Of a stretch of DNA of 64,000 nt, positions 41,304-49,414 are shown piece after piece. Position 1 is the first letter of the stretch. Each line of letters opens with the position of its first letter. Source of the DNA: Thermoproteota archaeon (lineage in GTDB: Archaea; Korarchaeota; Korarchaeia; Korarchaeales; Korarchaeaceae); contig JAOZFN010000009.1 of NCBI GenBank assembly GCA_027492205.1, positions 62,001 through 126,000 on the forward strand, read 5' to 3'. The notes under the pieces are model-generated. The model had not been told where the DNA came from. It made no database searches and was given only the letters and a program-made list of their open reading frames with translations. The position numbers and the translations under genes are program-made.

Positions 41304-42386
41304 TCACTGGATGATCTCCCAGCGCTCCCTGGCCTCTCTCAGCTCCCTCGCCCTCTGGGCGTCGCGCACCACCTCGTGAGCCCTTTCAGGTATCCTCAGC
41401 TCCTTCTCCACGCCGAAGAGGGGGGTCGAGAAGTACCTGCGCCCGTCGTCGTTGACCATCGTGGCTATCCTCCGCAGTTCTGGCCTCCTCCTGGACAGCT
41501 TGATCGCGGCAGCCACGTTGGCTCCCGAGGATATTCCGCAGAGTATGCCCTCCTCCCGGGCCATCCTCCTAGACATCTCGATGGCCTCCTCCGAGGACGC
41601 CAAGATGACCCCGTCGACCACCCCGAGGTCCAGGTTGTCTGGGACGAAGCCGTCCCCTATGCCCTCTATTCTGTGAGATCCCCACCTCCCCTCCGCGAGC
41701 ACCGGGGCCTCTGCGGGCTCCACCACGTAGATCCTGACCCGCGGATCCCTCTCCTTTAGGTACCTGCCGACCCCGGTCACGGTGCCAGCTGTTCCGGCCG
41801 CCGCCAGGAAGGCGTCCACCTCCCCGCCCATCTGCTCCCAGATCTCGGGCCCCGTAGTCTTGTAATGCGCCTCCGGATTGGCCGGGTTGGAGAACTGGCC
41901 AGGCTCCCAGTACTTGCCGGGGTTCTTTTCCTTCAGCTCCCTGACCTTCTCGAGCGCCAGGTCGACATCGCTCTCTGCGCCGGGCACGAAGACGAGCTTG
42001 GCGCCGTACGCCCGCATCAGCATCTTCCTCTCCTCGCTCATCCCCTCGGGCATGACTATGGTCACCGGGTACCCAAGGAGCGAGCCCACCCACGCGCAGG
42101 CTATGCCCGCGTTACCAGTCGAAGCCTCGATCACCTCCATACCCGGCCTCAGCTCGCCCCTCTCGATGGCCTGTCTGAACATCTCTAGGTATATGCGGTC
42201 CTTCAGGCTACCGGTTGGGCTGAAGTACTCCAGCTTCACGTAGATGTCGGCGGAAACTCCCTCTTCCTTTGGAATCCTCCTCAGTCTGACCATCGGTGTT
42301 AAGCCAACGGCCTGCGTGATTTCATCCAGCGCCTTTGAGTGTCTCAGCCAGTCTACTCCTCCCAACAAGACACCCACGACTCTCAC
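41304..42386 (-). CDS. Cysteine synthase / cystathionine beta-synthase family enzyme
   Basis: 360 residues, PLP fold type II. GLTPMVRLRRI at about residue 28, the PLP Lys in FSPTGSLKDRIYLEM, the phosphate-side EASTGNAGIACAWVG, GTAGTVTGVGRYLKE for phosphate binding, and the late GISSGANVAAAIK are all intact. It makes cysteine from O-acetyl- or O-phosphoserine with sulfide, or cystathionine; no CBS domain is present. The GTG start at 42386 is uncertain: a second GTG at 42377 lies 27 bases from the box TCTTTTAAC (about 42400-42408). Confidence 0.85.
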   Translation of the reverse strand: MRVVGVLLGGVDWLRHSKALDEITQAVGLTPMVRLRRIPKEEGVSADIYVKLEYFSPTGSLKDRIYLEMFRQAIERGELRPGMEVIEASTGNAGIACAWVGSLLGYPVTIVMPEGMSEERKMLMRAYGAKLVFVPGAESDVDLALEKVRELKEKNPGKYWEPGQFSNPANPEAHYKTTGPEIWEQMGGEVDAFLAAAGTAGTVTGVGRYLKERDPRVRIYVVEPAEAPVLAEGRWGSHRIEGIGDGFVPDNLDLGVVDGVILASSEEAIEMSRRMAREEGILCGISSGANVAAAIKLSRRRPELRRIATMVNDDGRRYFSTPLFGVEKELRIPERAHEVVRDAQRARELREARERWEIIQ

Positions 42387-42588
42387 GTCGACCAGGAGTT
42401 AAAAGATTATCCAATATTAATCGAACTCCCAGCCAAGTGGCTGTTCAGAAGAGGTACTGAATGTCAACCGGGTATAGGCCAAAATCAGGTAGCTGTAATT
42501 GGTAATCATGCGAAAATGGTTCTTCGATCCCTCCTCGCATATGTCACCAAGTTAAATCGGCCCCTCTCTCCCGCCGCATGTGGTAACC

Positions 42589-43560
42589 ATGAGGGTTGGG
42601 CTGATCGGCTTGGGAAACATGGGGTACCGCATGGCCGAGCGCCTTCTGGATGAGGGCTTTCAGCTGATCGTGTACAACCGAACGAGGGAGAGGGCACTCC
42701 CACTGGCTGAAAGGGGAGCAGAGGTGGCCTCAAGTCCCAGAGAACTGGCCTATCGGGCGGACGTGATCATAGACATGGTCAGCGACGAGGCGGCGGTCAG
42801 GAATACGCTCTTGTCCGAGGATGGAGCCATCTACGGGGCCAGGCCCGGGGCGGTGGTGGTAGAGATGAGCACCCTCTACCCGCAGTTCGTCAGGGAGCTG
42901 GAGGAGGCGGCGAGGGAGAGGGATATAGGTCTGCTAGACGCCCCCGTGCTGGGCAGCACGACGCAGGCCAGAGAGGGTAGGCTGTCCATCATGGTAGGCG
43001 GCGATGAGGATGTCTACGAGAGGGCTCGCCCCGTTCTGGACGCGCTCGGCTCACACAGGCTGGTCGGGCCAGTCGGGATGGGGACTGCCTACAAGCTCGT
43101 GATAAACGCCATCCTGATCTCCATGGTCGGTGTCATGGCGGAGGGGCTCGCCCTCGCCGAGGCGATGGGCGTGGACCCGGAGTCGGCGCTTGAGGTGATG
43201 GGGGAGCACCCCGTGGGCAAGGCGGCCGGGTACTACTGGAGGAGGATGTTGGACGACTCCGCCCCAGTGAGGTTCGCCCTCAGGCTGGCCGAGAAGGACA
43301 TGAGGTACGTGCTCCGGACGGCGGCGGATCTCCTCAGGGAGCTTCCAATCATGGCGGAGGTCCAGCAGACCTTCCTTCGCGCGAAGAGGCTCGGCCTGGG
43401 AGATCTCGACTACTCGAAAGTGTTCAGATCGCTGGGGGACCGATCCCCGAGGCCCCCATCTAATAATCAACCATTCAGACCCGAAGGAGCACCTTCATCG
43501 ACCTCTTCGCCTCCTCGAAGGCCTCCTCGACCCTCTCCAGAGGATAAATCGCTGAGATGA
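42589..43560 (+). CDS. Beta-hydroxyacid dehydrogenase (3-hydroxyisobutyrate dehydrogenase family)
   Basis: About 323 residues. The NAD(P) motif is GLIGLGNMGYRMAERL, the substrate-binding motif is LDAPVLGSTTQAREG, and the catalytic Lys is in GMGTAYKLVINAI (GxxxxxKxxxN). The family reduces or oxidises short 3-hydroxyacids, including 3-hydroxyisobutyrate, tartronate semialdehyde and malonate semialdehyde. The natural end should be near SKVFRSLGDR; beyond that 30-odd low-complexity residues run antisense through the next gene, while a TAATAA stop pair sits in another frame at about 43460, so a recent frameshift is likely. ATG 42589 is preferred; GTG 42580 is possible. Confidence 0.8.
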   Translation: MRVGLIGLGNMGYRMAERLLDEGFQLIVYNRTRERALPLAERGAEVASSPRELAYRADVIIDMVSDEAAVRNTLLSEDGAIYGARPGAVVVEMSTLYPQFVRELEEAARERDIGLLDAPVLGSTTQAREGRLSIMVGGDEDVYERARPVLDALGSHRLVGPVGMGTAYKLVINAILISMVGVMAEGLALAEAMGVDPESALEVMGEHPVGKAAGYYWRRMLDDSAPVRFALRLAEKDMRYVLRTAADLLRELPIMAEVQQTFLRAKRLGLGDLDYSKVFRSLGDRSPRPPSNNQPFRPEGAPSSTSSPPRRPPRPSPEDKSLR

Positions 43561-44407
43561 GGTCGTCCACCCTCACCAGCCCGCGCCTGAGGAGCGAGAT
43601 CGCCGCCTCAAATGGCCCGCACCTGCTCCCCACTACTCTCACCTCCTTCACCACCAGGGATGGATCGACCACGGCGCCCTCCGCGGTGGTGGACTTCAGA
43701 ACGACCGTTCCCATCGGTTTGACCAGGCGCAGGGCCGTCTTCAGACCTTCTGGCCTGCCAGTGCACTCGACGACCACGTCTGCCGCGTTCTCTATCCCCT
43801 CCGCGCTGCCCCGTAGCTCCGCTCCCAGTCCGCGGAGGAGGCGGAGCTTCCAGTCGTTCCTGTCGATGACGGTGAGCCTGCACCCGGTGAGGGCCAGTAC
43901 CCTCGCCACCAGCTGGCCCAGCCTGCCCGCCCCCAGGACAACCGCCCGATCTCTGGGCCTCACCCGTGCGGACTCCAGCACCCTCAGGGCCGCCGCAAGG
44001 GGCTCTGTGAACACAGCCACCTCGTCTGGAATCTCATCTGGGACCGGATGGAGGTTCTCCTCGGGTATTGCCACGAGATCGGCCATGGCGCCGTCTCTGG
44101 TGAGGCCTATTACCTCTCTGCGGAGGCAGTGCTCCCTCACGCCGGCCCTGCAGAACTCACACTCGCCGCAGCCGACGTTGATCTCTCCGACCACCCTCAT
44201 CTCGGCGTACTTTCCGTACTGGGCCACGCCGACGAACTCGTGTCCCGGGACCCCGGAGAATCCCTTGTAGCCCCTGAGGAGTTCCAGGTCCGTCCCGCAT
44301 ATCCCCGCGAGCTTGACCCTAACCAGGACCTCGCCTGGCCGGGGCCTAGGGTCCTTGTAATCCGGGACGAACCTGACGCGCCCTCCCCCGATCACCGCCG
44401 CCCTCAA
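43475..44407 (-). CDS. Zinc-dependent medium-chain dehydrogenase (MDR family)
   Basis: 310 residues. The catalytic zinc ligand Cys and neighbourhood are GICGTDLELLRG with GHEFVG following; the structural zinc loop is CGECEFCRAGVREHC (four Cys). The Rossmann motif is VVLGAGRLGQLVARVLAL. This is the threonine/sorbitol/alcohol dehydrogenase group; the substrate is unknown. At 310 residues it is somewhat shorter than the usual 340. Its 3' end overlaps the convergent hydroxyacid dehydrogenase tail by 86 bases. Confidence 0.83.
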   Translation of the reverse strand: MRAAVIGGGRVRFVPDYKDPRPRPGEVLVRVKLAGICGTDLELLRGYKGFSGVPGHEFVGVAQYGKYAEMRVVGEINVGCGECEFCRAGVREHCLRREVIGLTRDGAMADLVAIPEENLHPVPDEIPDEVAVFTEPLAAALRVLESARVRPRDRAVVLGAGRLGQLVARVLALTGCRLTVIDRNDWKLRLLRGLGAELRGSAEGIENAADVVVECTGRPEGLKTALRLVKPMGTVVLKSTTAEGAVVDPSLVVKEVRVVGSRCGPFEAAISLLRRGLVRVDDLISAIYPLERVEEAFEEAKRSMKVLLRV

Positions 44408-44458
44408 ATCAACACCGAGGGGGCCGGGCGGGTGACACAGAAATAGGTGCGGGAGGGT

Positions 44459-45433
44459 TCAGTCCGGGACTATCCAGGTCCCGGTCTTCCCCTCCAGAGC
44501 GTCGAGGGCCTTCTCCAAGTGGGTGATTATAGCGGCCTTCCCGCCGGCCTCCTCGATGAACCTGATGCAGGCCTTGACCTTCGGGCCCATGCTACCGGGC
44601 AGGAAGTGTCCCTCCTCGAAATACTTCTTGGCCTCGGAGACGGTCATCCTGTCTATTTCCCTCTCGTCGGGCTTCCCGTAGTTCAGCTTGACCTTCTCCA
44701 CATCGGTGAGGATCACGAAGATGTCCACCCCCAGAACCTCGGCCAGCCTCTCGCCGGCGAGATCCTTGTCGATGACCGCCTCGACGCCCTTTATCTTCCC
44801 GTCCTCCTCGATGACCGGTATCCCACCGCCTCCGCTTGCGATCACTATGATGCCGCTGTCGTAGAGCTTCTTGATCGCGTCAGCCTCTAGCGGCCTGATG
44901 GGATCCGGGGAGGGGACGACCCTCCTGTAGGGCTTGTCGGCGTTGGGCTTCACCTTCTTGATGACCCACCCTCTCTCCTCCGCCAGCCTCTTTGCGGTCT
45001 CCTCGTCGTAGAACGGGCCCACGGGCTTCGATGGGTCCTGGAAGTCCGGGTCATCCTTCCGAACGAGAACCCTAGTGACGACCGTGGCCGCCAGCTTGTC
45101 GAGGCCCACCTTCCTGAACTCGTTCATGAGGGCCTGCTGGAGCATGTACCCGATCTGGCCCTGGGTCATGGCCCCGCACACATCCATGGGCTGAGGTGGA
45201 ATTCCAAGCCTCTGCCCCTCCTCCTGCTGAATGAGGAGCGCGCCCACCTGAGGCCCGTTCCCGTGGGTTATGGCCAGGTGGTACCCCCTCTGCACTAGCT
45301 TGGCCAGCTGGGCGGCGGTCTTCTCCACGTTTCGGAGCTGCTCCTCATAGGTGCCCTTCTCCTGAGCCTGCTTTATGGCGTTCCCTCCCAGGGCGACAAG
45401 TATCTTCTTCCCCAAGTCCGTCAAGCGCTTCAC
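44459..45433 (-). CDS. arcC: Carbamate kinase
   Basis: 324 residues, amino-acid-kinase fold. [14 protein letters not shown] opens the fold, [14 protein letters not shown] is the substrate loop, [13 protein letters not shown] and [15 protein letters not shown] follow, and the C-terminal [22 protein letters not shown] is specific for carbamate kinases. In catabolism it turns carbamoyl phosphate and ADP into ATP, ammonia and CO2. No arginine deiminase or ornithine carbamoyltransferase is adjacent, so its carbamoyl phosphate source is not shown. Start GTG 45433 lies 37 bases from a TATA element shared with the divergent M20 gene. Confidence 0.92.
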   Translation of the reverse strand: MKRLTDLGKKILVALGGNAIKQAQEKGTYEEQLRNVEKTAAQLAKLVQRGYHLAITHGNGPQVGALLIQQEEGQRLGIPPQPMDVCGAMTQGQIGYMLQQALMNEFRKVGLDKLAATVVTRVLVRKDDPDFQDPSKPVGPFYDEETAKRLAEERGWVIKKVKPNADKPYRRVVPSPDPIRPLEADAIKKLYDSGIIVIASGGGGIPVIEEDGKIKGVEAVIDKDLAGERLAEVLGVDIFVILTDVEKVKLNYGKPDEREIDRMTVSEAKKYFEEGHFLPGSMGPKVKACIRFIEEAGGKAAIITHLEKALDALEGKTGTWIVPD

Positions 45434-45466
45434 CTCCGAGAGCGACGAGGTCCGCCCTCCGGAGGG

Positions 45467-45473
45467 TTAAAAA
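45467..45473. promoter_or_regulatory. Shared TATA element between carbamate kinase and M20 genes
   Basis: TTAAAAA / TTTTTAA centred 37 bases from the minus start (45433) and 40 bases from the CTG start (45510). Predicted transcripts have leaders of about 10-13 bases. Confidence 0.5.
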
Positions 45474-45509
45474 CATGTATCCAATCAGCCCCCCGAGGGT
45501 GGAGGGGGC

Positions 45510-46658
45510 CTGGACGGTGGAGATGAGGTTGTCAAGTTCTGCTATAGGCTTGTCCAGACTCCAAGCCTCTCGGGGGAGGAGGGCGAGGTAGCTGGCCTGA
45601 TCAGAGATGAGATGAACTCACTGGGATTCGACAGGACGTGGGTGGATCGGGCTGGAAACGTCGGAGGTTTGATCAGGGGGTCTGGGTCGGGGCCCGTGGT
45701 GGTCCTGGAGGGGCACATGGACACGGTCCCCCCAGGGAGGGCGGAGGAGTGGGGGGTCGATCCCCTCTCCGGGGAGGTCAGGGACGGCTGGCTGTACGGC
45801 AGGGGGTCCGTCGACATGAAGGGGGCCATAGCGGCCATGGTTCACTCCGCCCTCCTACTGGACTCGGCGGACGCGGACGTGTACATGGCCTTCGTGGTGC
45901 ACGAGGAGGACCAGGAGGGCTTCGGAATCAGGGTGTTCCTTGAGGAGGCAGGAATAAAGCCTGATCTCGTGGTCTTGGGGGAGGCCACGAGGCTCAACGT
46001 GGCCGTGGGGCACAGGGGCAGGGTCGAGATCAGGCTCTCCGCCGGGGGAAGGACGGCCCACTCCAGCATGCCCGATCTGGGGGACAGCGCGCTCTACAAG
46101 TTGGTGGAGGCGCTGGTCAGGCTCAGGGGGATCTCGGGAGAGCTGCCCGAGCACGAGGTCCTGGGGAGGTCCACCGCCTCTCCGGTTGCGATACGCTGCT
46201 CGCCCGGGGTCATTCCCGTCATCCCAGACTCTTGCGAGGTCCTGGTGGACTACAGATTGGTGCCTGAGGAGACGCTCGAGTCGATCCTGTCTAGGATGAG
46301 GTCGCTGAAGCCGGGAATCGAGGCCTCGGTCGTAACCAAGACCATAAGGTGCTACACCGGCCTCGAGGAACGCGTGAGGGCGTACTTCCCGGCCTGGTAC
46401 ATGCCCAGCGAGTTCGCGAGCCTGGTGGTGGGGGAGCTGAGCGGCGAGCTGGTGACTTGGAGGTTCGGAACGGACGGTTCCTACACAGCCGGGGAGGCGG
46501 GAATCCTCACGATTGGGTACGGGCCGGGCGACGAGACCCTGGCCCACAGGCCGAACGAGAGGGTCAGGGTGGCCGACCTGAGGGCGGCCGCGCGGGGGTA
46601 CGCCAGCATAGTCAGGCTGGCCGAGGATCACCTGCCTAGGGGCTCGGGCAGGTCATGA
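45510..46658 (+). CDS. M20 family metallohydrolase (ArgE/DapE-like), probable CTG start
   Basis: 382 residues from CTG 45510. Metal ligands: His in VLEGHMDTVPPGR, Asp in YGRGSVDMKGAI, and a catalytic Glu in VVHEEDQEGFG; the lid domain begins at VAVGHRGRVEIRLSAGG. Starting at the first ATG (45612) would remove the conserved helix VKFCYRLVQTPSLSGEEGEV. The frame has no ATG, GTG or TTG between a TAA at 45468 and 45612, but CTG 45510 sits four bases after GGAGG and 40 bases from a TATA box. It could be an N-acyl or N-carbamoyl amino acid hydrolase. The 3' end overlaps the convergent stress-protein gene by 23 bases. Confidence 0.85.
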   Translation: MDGGDEVVKFCYRLVQTPSLSGEEGEVAGLIRDEMNSLGFDRTWVDRAGNVGGLIRGSGSGPVVVLEGHMDTVPPGRAEEWGVDPLSGEVRDGWLYGRGSVDMKGAIAAMVHSALLLDSADADVYMAFVVHEEDQEGFGIRVFLEEAGIKPDLVVLGEATRLNVAVGHRGRVEIRLSAGGRTAHSSMPDLGDSALYKLVEALVRLRGISGELPEHEVLGRSTASPVAIRCSPGVIPVIPDSCEVLVDYRLVPEETLESILSRMRSLKPGIEASVVTKTIRCYTGLEERVRAYFPAWYMPSEFASLVVGELSGELVTWRFGTDGSYTAGEAGILTIGYGPGDETLAHRPNERVRVADLRAAARGYASIVRLAEDHLPRGSGRS

Positions 46659-47082
46659 GGTCCCTGCTCACGAGCACCACTGGAATCCTGACGCTGTCGG
46701 CCAGCTTCTCCGCAGGACATCCTCGGAGGGCCCTCAGCAGGCCTGAGCCCATGGATCGAGTGGGGATGACCAGCAGGTCGTGCCCCTCCACGGACTCCAC
46801 CAGGGCGGTTTCGACGTCCCTCGACAGGGCCACCTTGGCCCTGGCCGTCAGGCCGTGCTCCGCCAGACTGCTGACCAGCGCGTCGAGCCACTCGAGCGCC
46901 TCACGGGAGGGCTCCCTCAGGGCGGAGGCCTCGAGGGGGCTCGTCCTGGGCACCGTCACCACGTGGAGTAGGGTCACCTCCGCCGAGGTCAGTCCGAGGG
47001 TCCCGGCCAGAAGGCCCACGAGGCACTCGGCGCTGACCGGCTCGTCCAAGAGAACCAGAACTCTCTTACCGGCCTCGCTCAC
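46636..47082 (-). CDS. Universal stress protein (UspA) family
   Basis: 148 residues, one Usp domain: KRVLVLLDEPVSAECLVGLL at the N-terminus and DLLVIPTRSMGSGLLRAL where the ATP-binding GxxGxxG-type loop occurs. The Gly pattern here (RSMGSGLLRAL) is partial, so nucleotide binding is uncertain. It is the last gene of a three-gene unit with an APC transporter that itself ends in a Usp domain, so it probably modulates that transporter. ATGA overlap with the preceding gene. Confidence 0.75.
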   Translation of the reverse strand: MSEAGKRVLVLLDEPVSAECLVGLLAGTLGLTSAEVTLLHVVTVPRTSPLEASALREPSREALEWLDALVSSLAEHGLTARAKVALSRDVETALVESVEGHDLLVIPTRSMGSGLLRALRGCPAEKLADSVRIPVVLVSRDLMTCPSP

Positions 47083-47348
47083 TCCTCCAGCAGCCTCCCC
47101 ATCCTCTTGTGCGTGTGGAGCACGACGAGGCTGTTGGAGCCGTTGATGCCCTGCTTCTTCAGAATCCTCTTCACGAGGACGCTCCTGAAGTGCTCTATGG
47201 ACTCCGCCTCGACTATCAGGACAAGGTCCTGGTCTCCCGTGACCTCGAACAGGTCGACCACCTCGGGCATCTGCTTGAGTTCGTCGACCAAGGACTCCAG
47301 ATACTTCGCCTCGACATAGAGGTTGATTATCACAAGCATGGAACTCAC
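47079..47348 (-). CDS. Stand-alone Lrp/AsnC ligand-binding (RAM) domain protein
   Basis: 89 residues (about 86 from the internal ATG giving MLVIINLYVEAK). The whole protein is the alpha-beta RAM domain that senses amino acids in Lrp/AsnC regulators; VVDLFEVTGDQDLVLIVEAE is its core. No DNA-binding helix-turn-helix is present. Isolated RAM proteins are known in archaea and probably act as amino-acid sensors or modulate full-length Lrp proteins. Overlap by four bases on both sides ties it to the amino-acid transporter and the Usp gene. Confidence 0.8.
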   Translation of the reverse strand: MSSMLVIINLYVEAKYLESLVDELKQMPEVVDLFEVTGDQDLVLIVEAESIEHFRSVLVKRILKKQGINGSNSLVVLHTHKRMGRLLEE

Positions 47349-49174
47349 CTCCTGAGGACCAACACCTTCCCGGGAAGCCTCGCCGACACCACCCTGGCCA
47401 GGCCCCTCTCTTTAGACTTCATGGCCCGCCTCGACGTGAGCACCACGACGAGGTCGTACCTGTCGCTCGCGCCCTCCATGACAGCCACTTCCACCGGCTC
47501 TCCGTACATAACGGAGGTCGTCGCGAGGATTCCCTTGGATCTCAGCATCTTAGCCGTCTCCGCAAGTAGGGCGAGCGTCCTATCGGTCTCCCTGGAGAGC
47601 TCGTCGGGTGACATGCCCGCGGGGTTGACGACGCTGAGCAGGTGAACCCTGAACCTCCCTCTGAGGCCCTCGGCAACGGCGCGGGCCACCTTCTCCGGAT
47701 CGTCGTAGGGCCTGAAGAGCACTAGGGCGTCCATGAGGTAGTTGGCGGGCCTGGACATCTCCCCACTTATCCTCCCGGTGATCGGAAGGCCCGCCGCCGT
47801 CCGGTAGGCCGCGAAGGCCACGAGGCCAGCCACGAACCACGCCGTTCCCAGGGATCGCCCGACCGGGTGGAGGGCAGCCACCAGGGCGAGCATCACGCCG
47901 GTGGCCAGGGCGCCCAGGAGCCCAACCAGTGGGATCTCCCTCCCACCGACCTTGATGGAGCCCGGCGCCCTCCACGGCCGGTAGGCGTCCCTGTCCAACT
48001 CCCTCAGCCGTATCATGGAGACGTTCACCAAGACGTAGGAGACGAGGGCCCCGAACGCGTACACATCCGCGATCTTCTCAAGACTGCCGAGCAGCGTCAA
48101 GAGCCCCCCGAGGAGGCCGAAGATCACTATGGTCCTCACCGGCGTCCTGAAGCGAGGGTGTATCGCCTTGAACCAAGAGGGCATCAGCCGGAACCTGCCC
48201 ATGGAGTAGACCACCCTCGAGACTCCGATTATCCCCGTGTTGGCGGAGACCAGGTTTATCACGAATCCGGTGGCAGCAACCAGCGCCGGGGCGACTCCGC
48301 CGATCACGGGGAGGGACTCCGCCAAGACGGTGAGGGGCCTCTCCGCGTTCTCGGCCAGGGGCCGCCAGCCGACGGTCCCCACCCCCACCAGGGAGAGCCC
48401 CAGCGCGAAGACCAGAACGGCGGCCACCGATAGCTTGGTGGCAAGCGGAATCCACTTGTAGGGCCTCTTTATCTCCTCGGCCGCCTGGGCGATGGACTCC
48501 ACGCCTATGAAGGAGCTCATGGCCAGCGTGGTGCCGTAGATGAAGTTCTGCTCCCTAACGCCGATGCCCGGTAGGTAGGCGACCTCCTCCCTCACCCCAG
48601 GGAAGCCCACCTGTGAGAGGTTCGCCCTGAGCGTTTCCGCCCTGACGCAGGCCAAGCCTATCAGAAGAAGGATGCCCTGAACTGCCAGGCCGAGGGAGAC
48701 CATTATCTCGTTCAACCTGGAGGACTCCCTGATCCCGACCAAGTTCAGCAGTATCAGGGCGGCTATCATGACTATGGAACACAGGGCGAACCCGTTCAGC
48801 TTGACGCCCAGTAGGCTGTGGGAGAATGAGGCTATTTTAGGGAAGAAATACGATAGGTAGCCAGCCGACGCCATGGAGAACAGGGCGATGTCCACGGTGT
48901 AGCTCAGGAGCAGGGCCCACCCCGCAACAAAACCGGCGAGGTCCCCCAGCCCCCTCGCCGCGTAGACCTGGGCTCCGCCGGCGTATGGGTAGGTTGAGGA
49001 CAGCTCAGCGTACACCAGCCCTGTGAGGACGTAGGCCACGGATGCGAGGCAGAAGGCAAGCGGGAGCCCTCCAGCCGCGTAGGCCGCCACCAGACCGAGC
49101 GCTATGAATATGTCGGCGCCGACATCGGCGTATCCCATGGCGAAGGAGCCGAACCACCCTACGTCCCTTTTCAG
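47345..49174 (-). CDS. APC superfamily amino-acid transporter with C-terminal universal-stress domain
   Basis: 609 residues from CTG 49174. About 12 membrane helices occupy residues 10-445 and end near GRSLGTAWFVAGLVAFAAYR; the remaining 150 residues form a cytoplasmic Usp domain (ALVLFRPYDDPEKVARAVAE to the end). Family-typical N-terminus KRDVGWFGSFAMGYADVGAD is encoded upstream of the first ATG (49138). The only credible start there is CTG 49174, four bases after GGAGGT, with a TATA box at 49235-49242. The Usp tail may gate transport by nucleotide or energy state. Amino-acid import is likely; which one is unknown. Confidence 0.85.
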   Translation of the reverse strand: MKRDVGWFGSFAMGYADVGADIFIALGLVAAYAAGGLPLAFCLASVAYVLTGLVYAELSSTYPYAGGAQVYAARGLGDLAGFVAGWALLLSYTVDIALFSMASAGYLSYFFPKIASFSHSLLGVKLNGFALCSIVMIAALILLNLVGIRESSRLNEIMVSLGLAVQGILLLIGLACVRAETLRANLSQVGFPGVREEVAYLPGIGVREQNFIYGTTLAMSSFIGVESIAQAAEEIKRPYKWIPLATKLSVAAVLVFALGLSLVGVGTVGWRPLAENAERPLTVLAESLPVIGGVAPALVAATGFVINLVSANTGIIGVSRVVYSMGRFRLMPSWFKAIHPRFRTPVRTIVIFGLLGGLLTLLGSLEKIADVYAFGALVSYVLVNVSMIRLRELDRDAYRPWRAPGSIKVGGREIPLVGLLGALATGVMLALVAALHPVGRSLGTAWFVAGLVAFAAYRTAAGLPITGRISGEMSRPANYLMDALVLFRPYDDPEKVARAVAEGLRGRFRVHLLSVVNPAGMSPDELSRETDRTLALLAETAKMLRSKGILATTSVMYGEPVEVAVMEGASDRYDLVVVLTSRRAMKSKERGLARVVSARLPGKVLVLRR

Positions 49175-49234
49175 AGAGACCTCCCGCCCTCCCTCGGCCA
49201 GCTGAGATCCCGGTCAGCCCGCTGATGCTCAGAT

Positions 49235-49242
49235 CATAAAAG
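49235..49242 (-). promoter_or_regulatory. TATA box of the APC transporter operon
   Basis: Minus-strand CTTTTATG, about 64 bases from the proposed CTG start, giving a leader of about 37 bases that contains GGAGGT. Confidence 0.5.
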
Positions 49243-49387
49243 GTGATCGCCCGTGAAGCGGAGAGACCGATCGGCGAACCCCCTCTGCTAAACCGGGGGT
49301 TCAGACGCTATCCTACACTACCGAGATTACCGGTTAACCCAAACGGACCCGGAGCATTCCGCGGGTTAGATTGTAAAGGAGTAGGGG

Positions 49388-49399
49388 GAGGAAAAAAGG
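49388..49399 (-). terminator. T-tract terminator of the AOR operon
   Basis: Minus-strand ACCTTTTTTCCT about 20 bases after the stop at 49415. The remainder of the spacer to 49243 shows nothing I recognise. Confidence 0.5.
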
Positions 49400-49414
49400 T
49401 AACATTGATGAGGA

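Noticed and set aside
42339-42653. A 104-codon plus-strand frame in the spacer before the hydroxyacid dehydrogenase
   Set aside because: It overlaps the starts of both neighbours and has no ribosome site or homology that I recognise.
44459-45433. Carbamate kinase as evidence of an arginine deiminase pathway
   Set aside because: Neither arginine deiminase nor ornithine carbamoyltransferase lies in the window.
49243-49387. tRNA-like segment in the spacer after the AOR operon
   Set aside because: A GGGGGTTCAGA stretch recalls a T-loop, but no acceptor stem, anticodon arm or D-loop can be folded around it.
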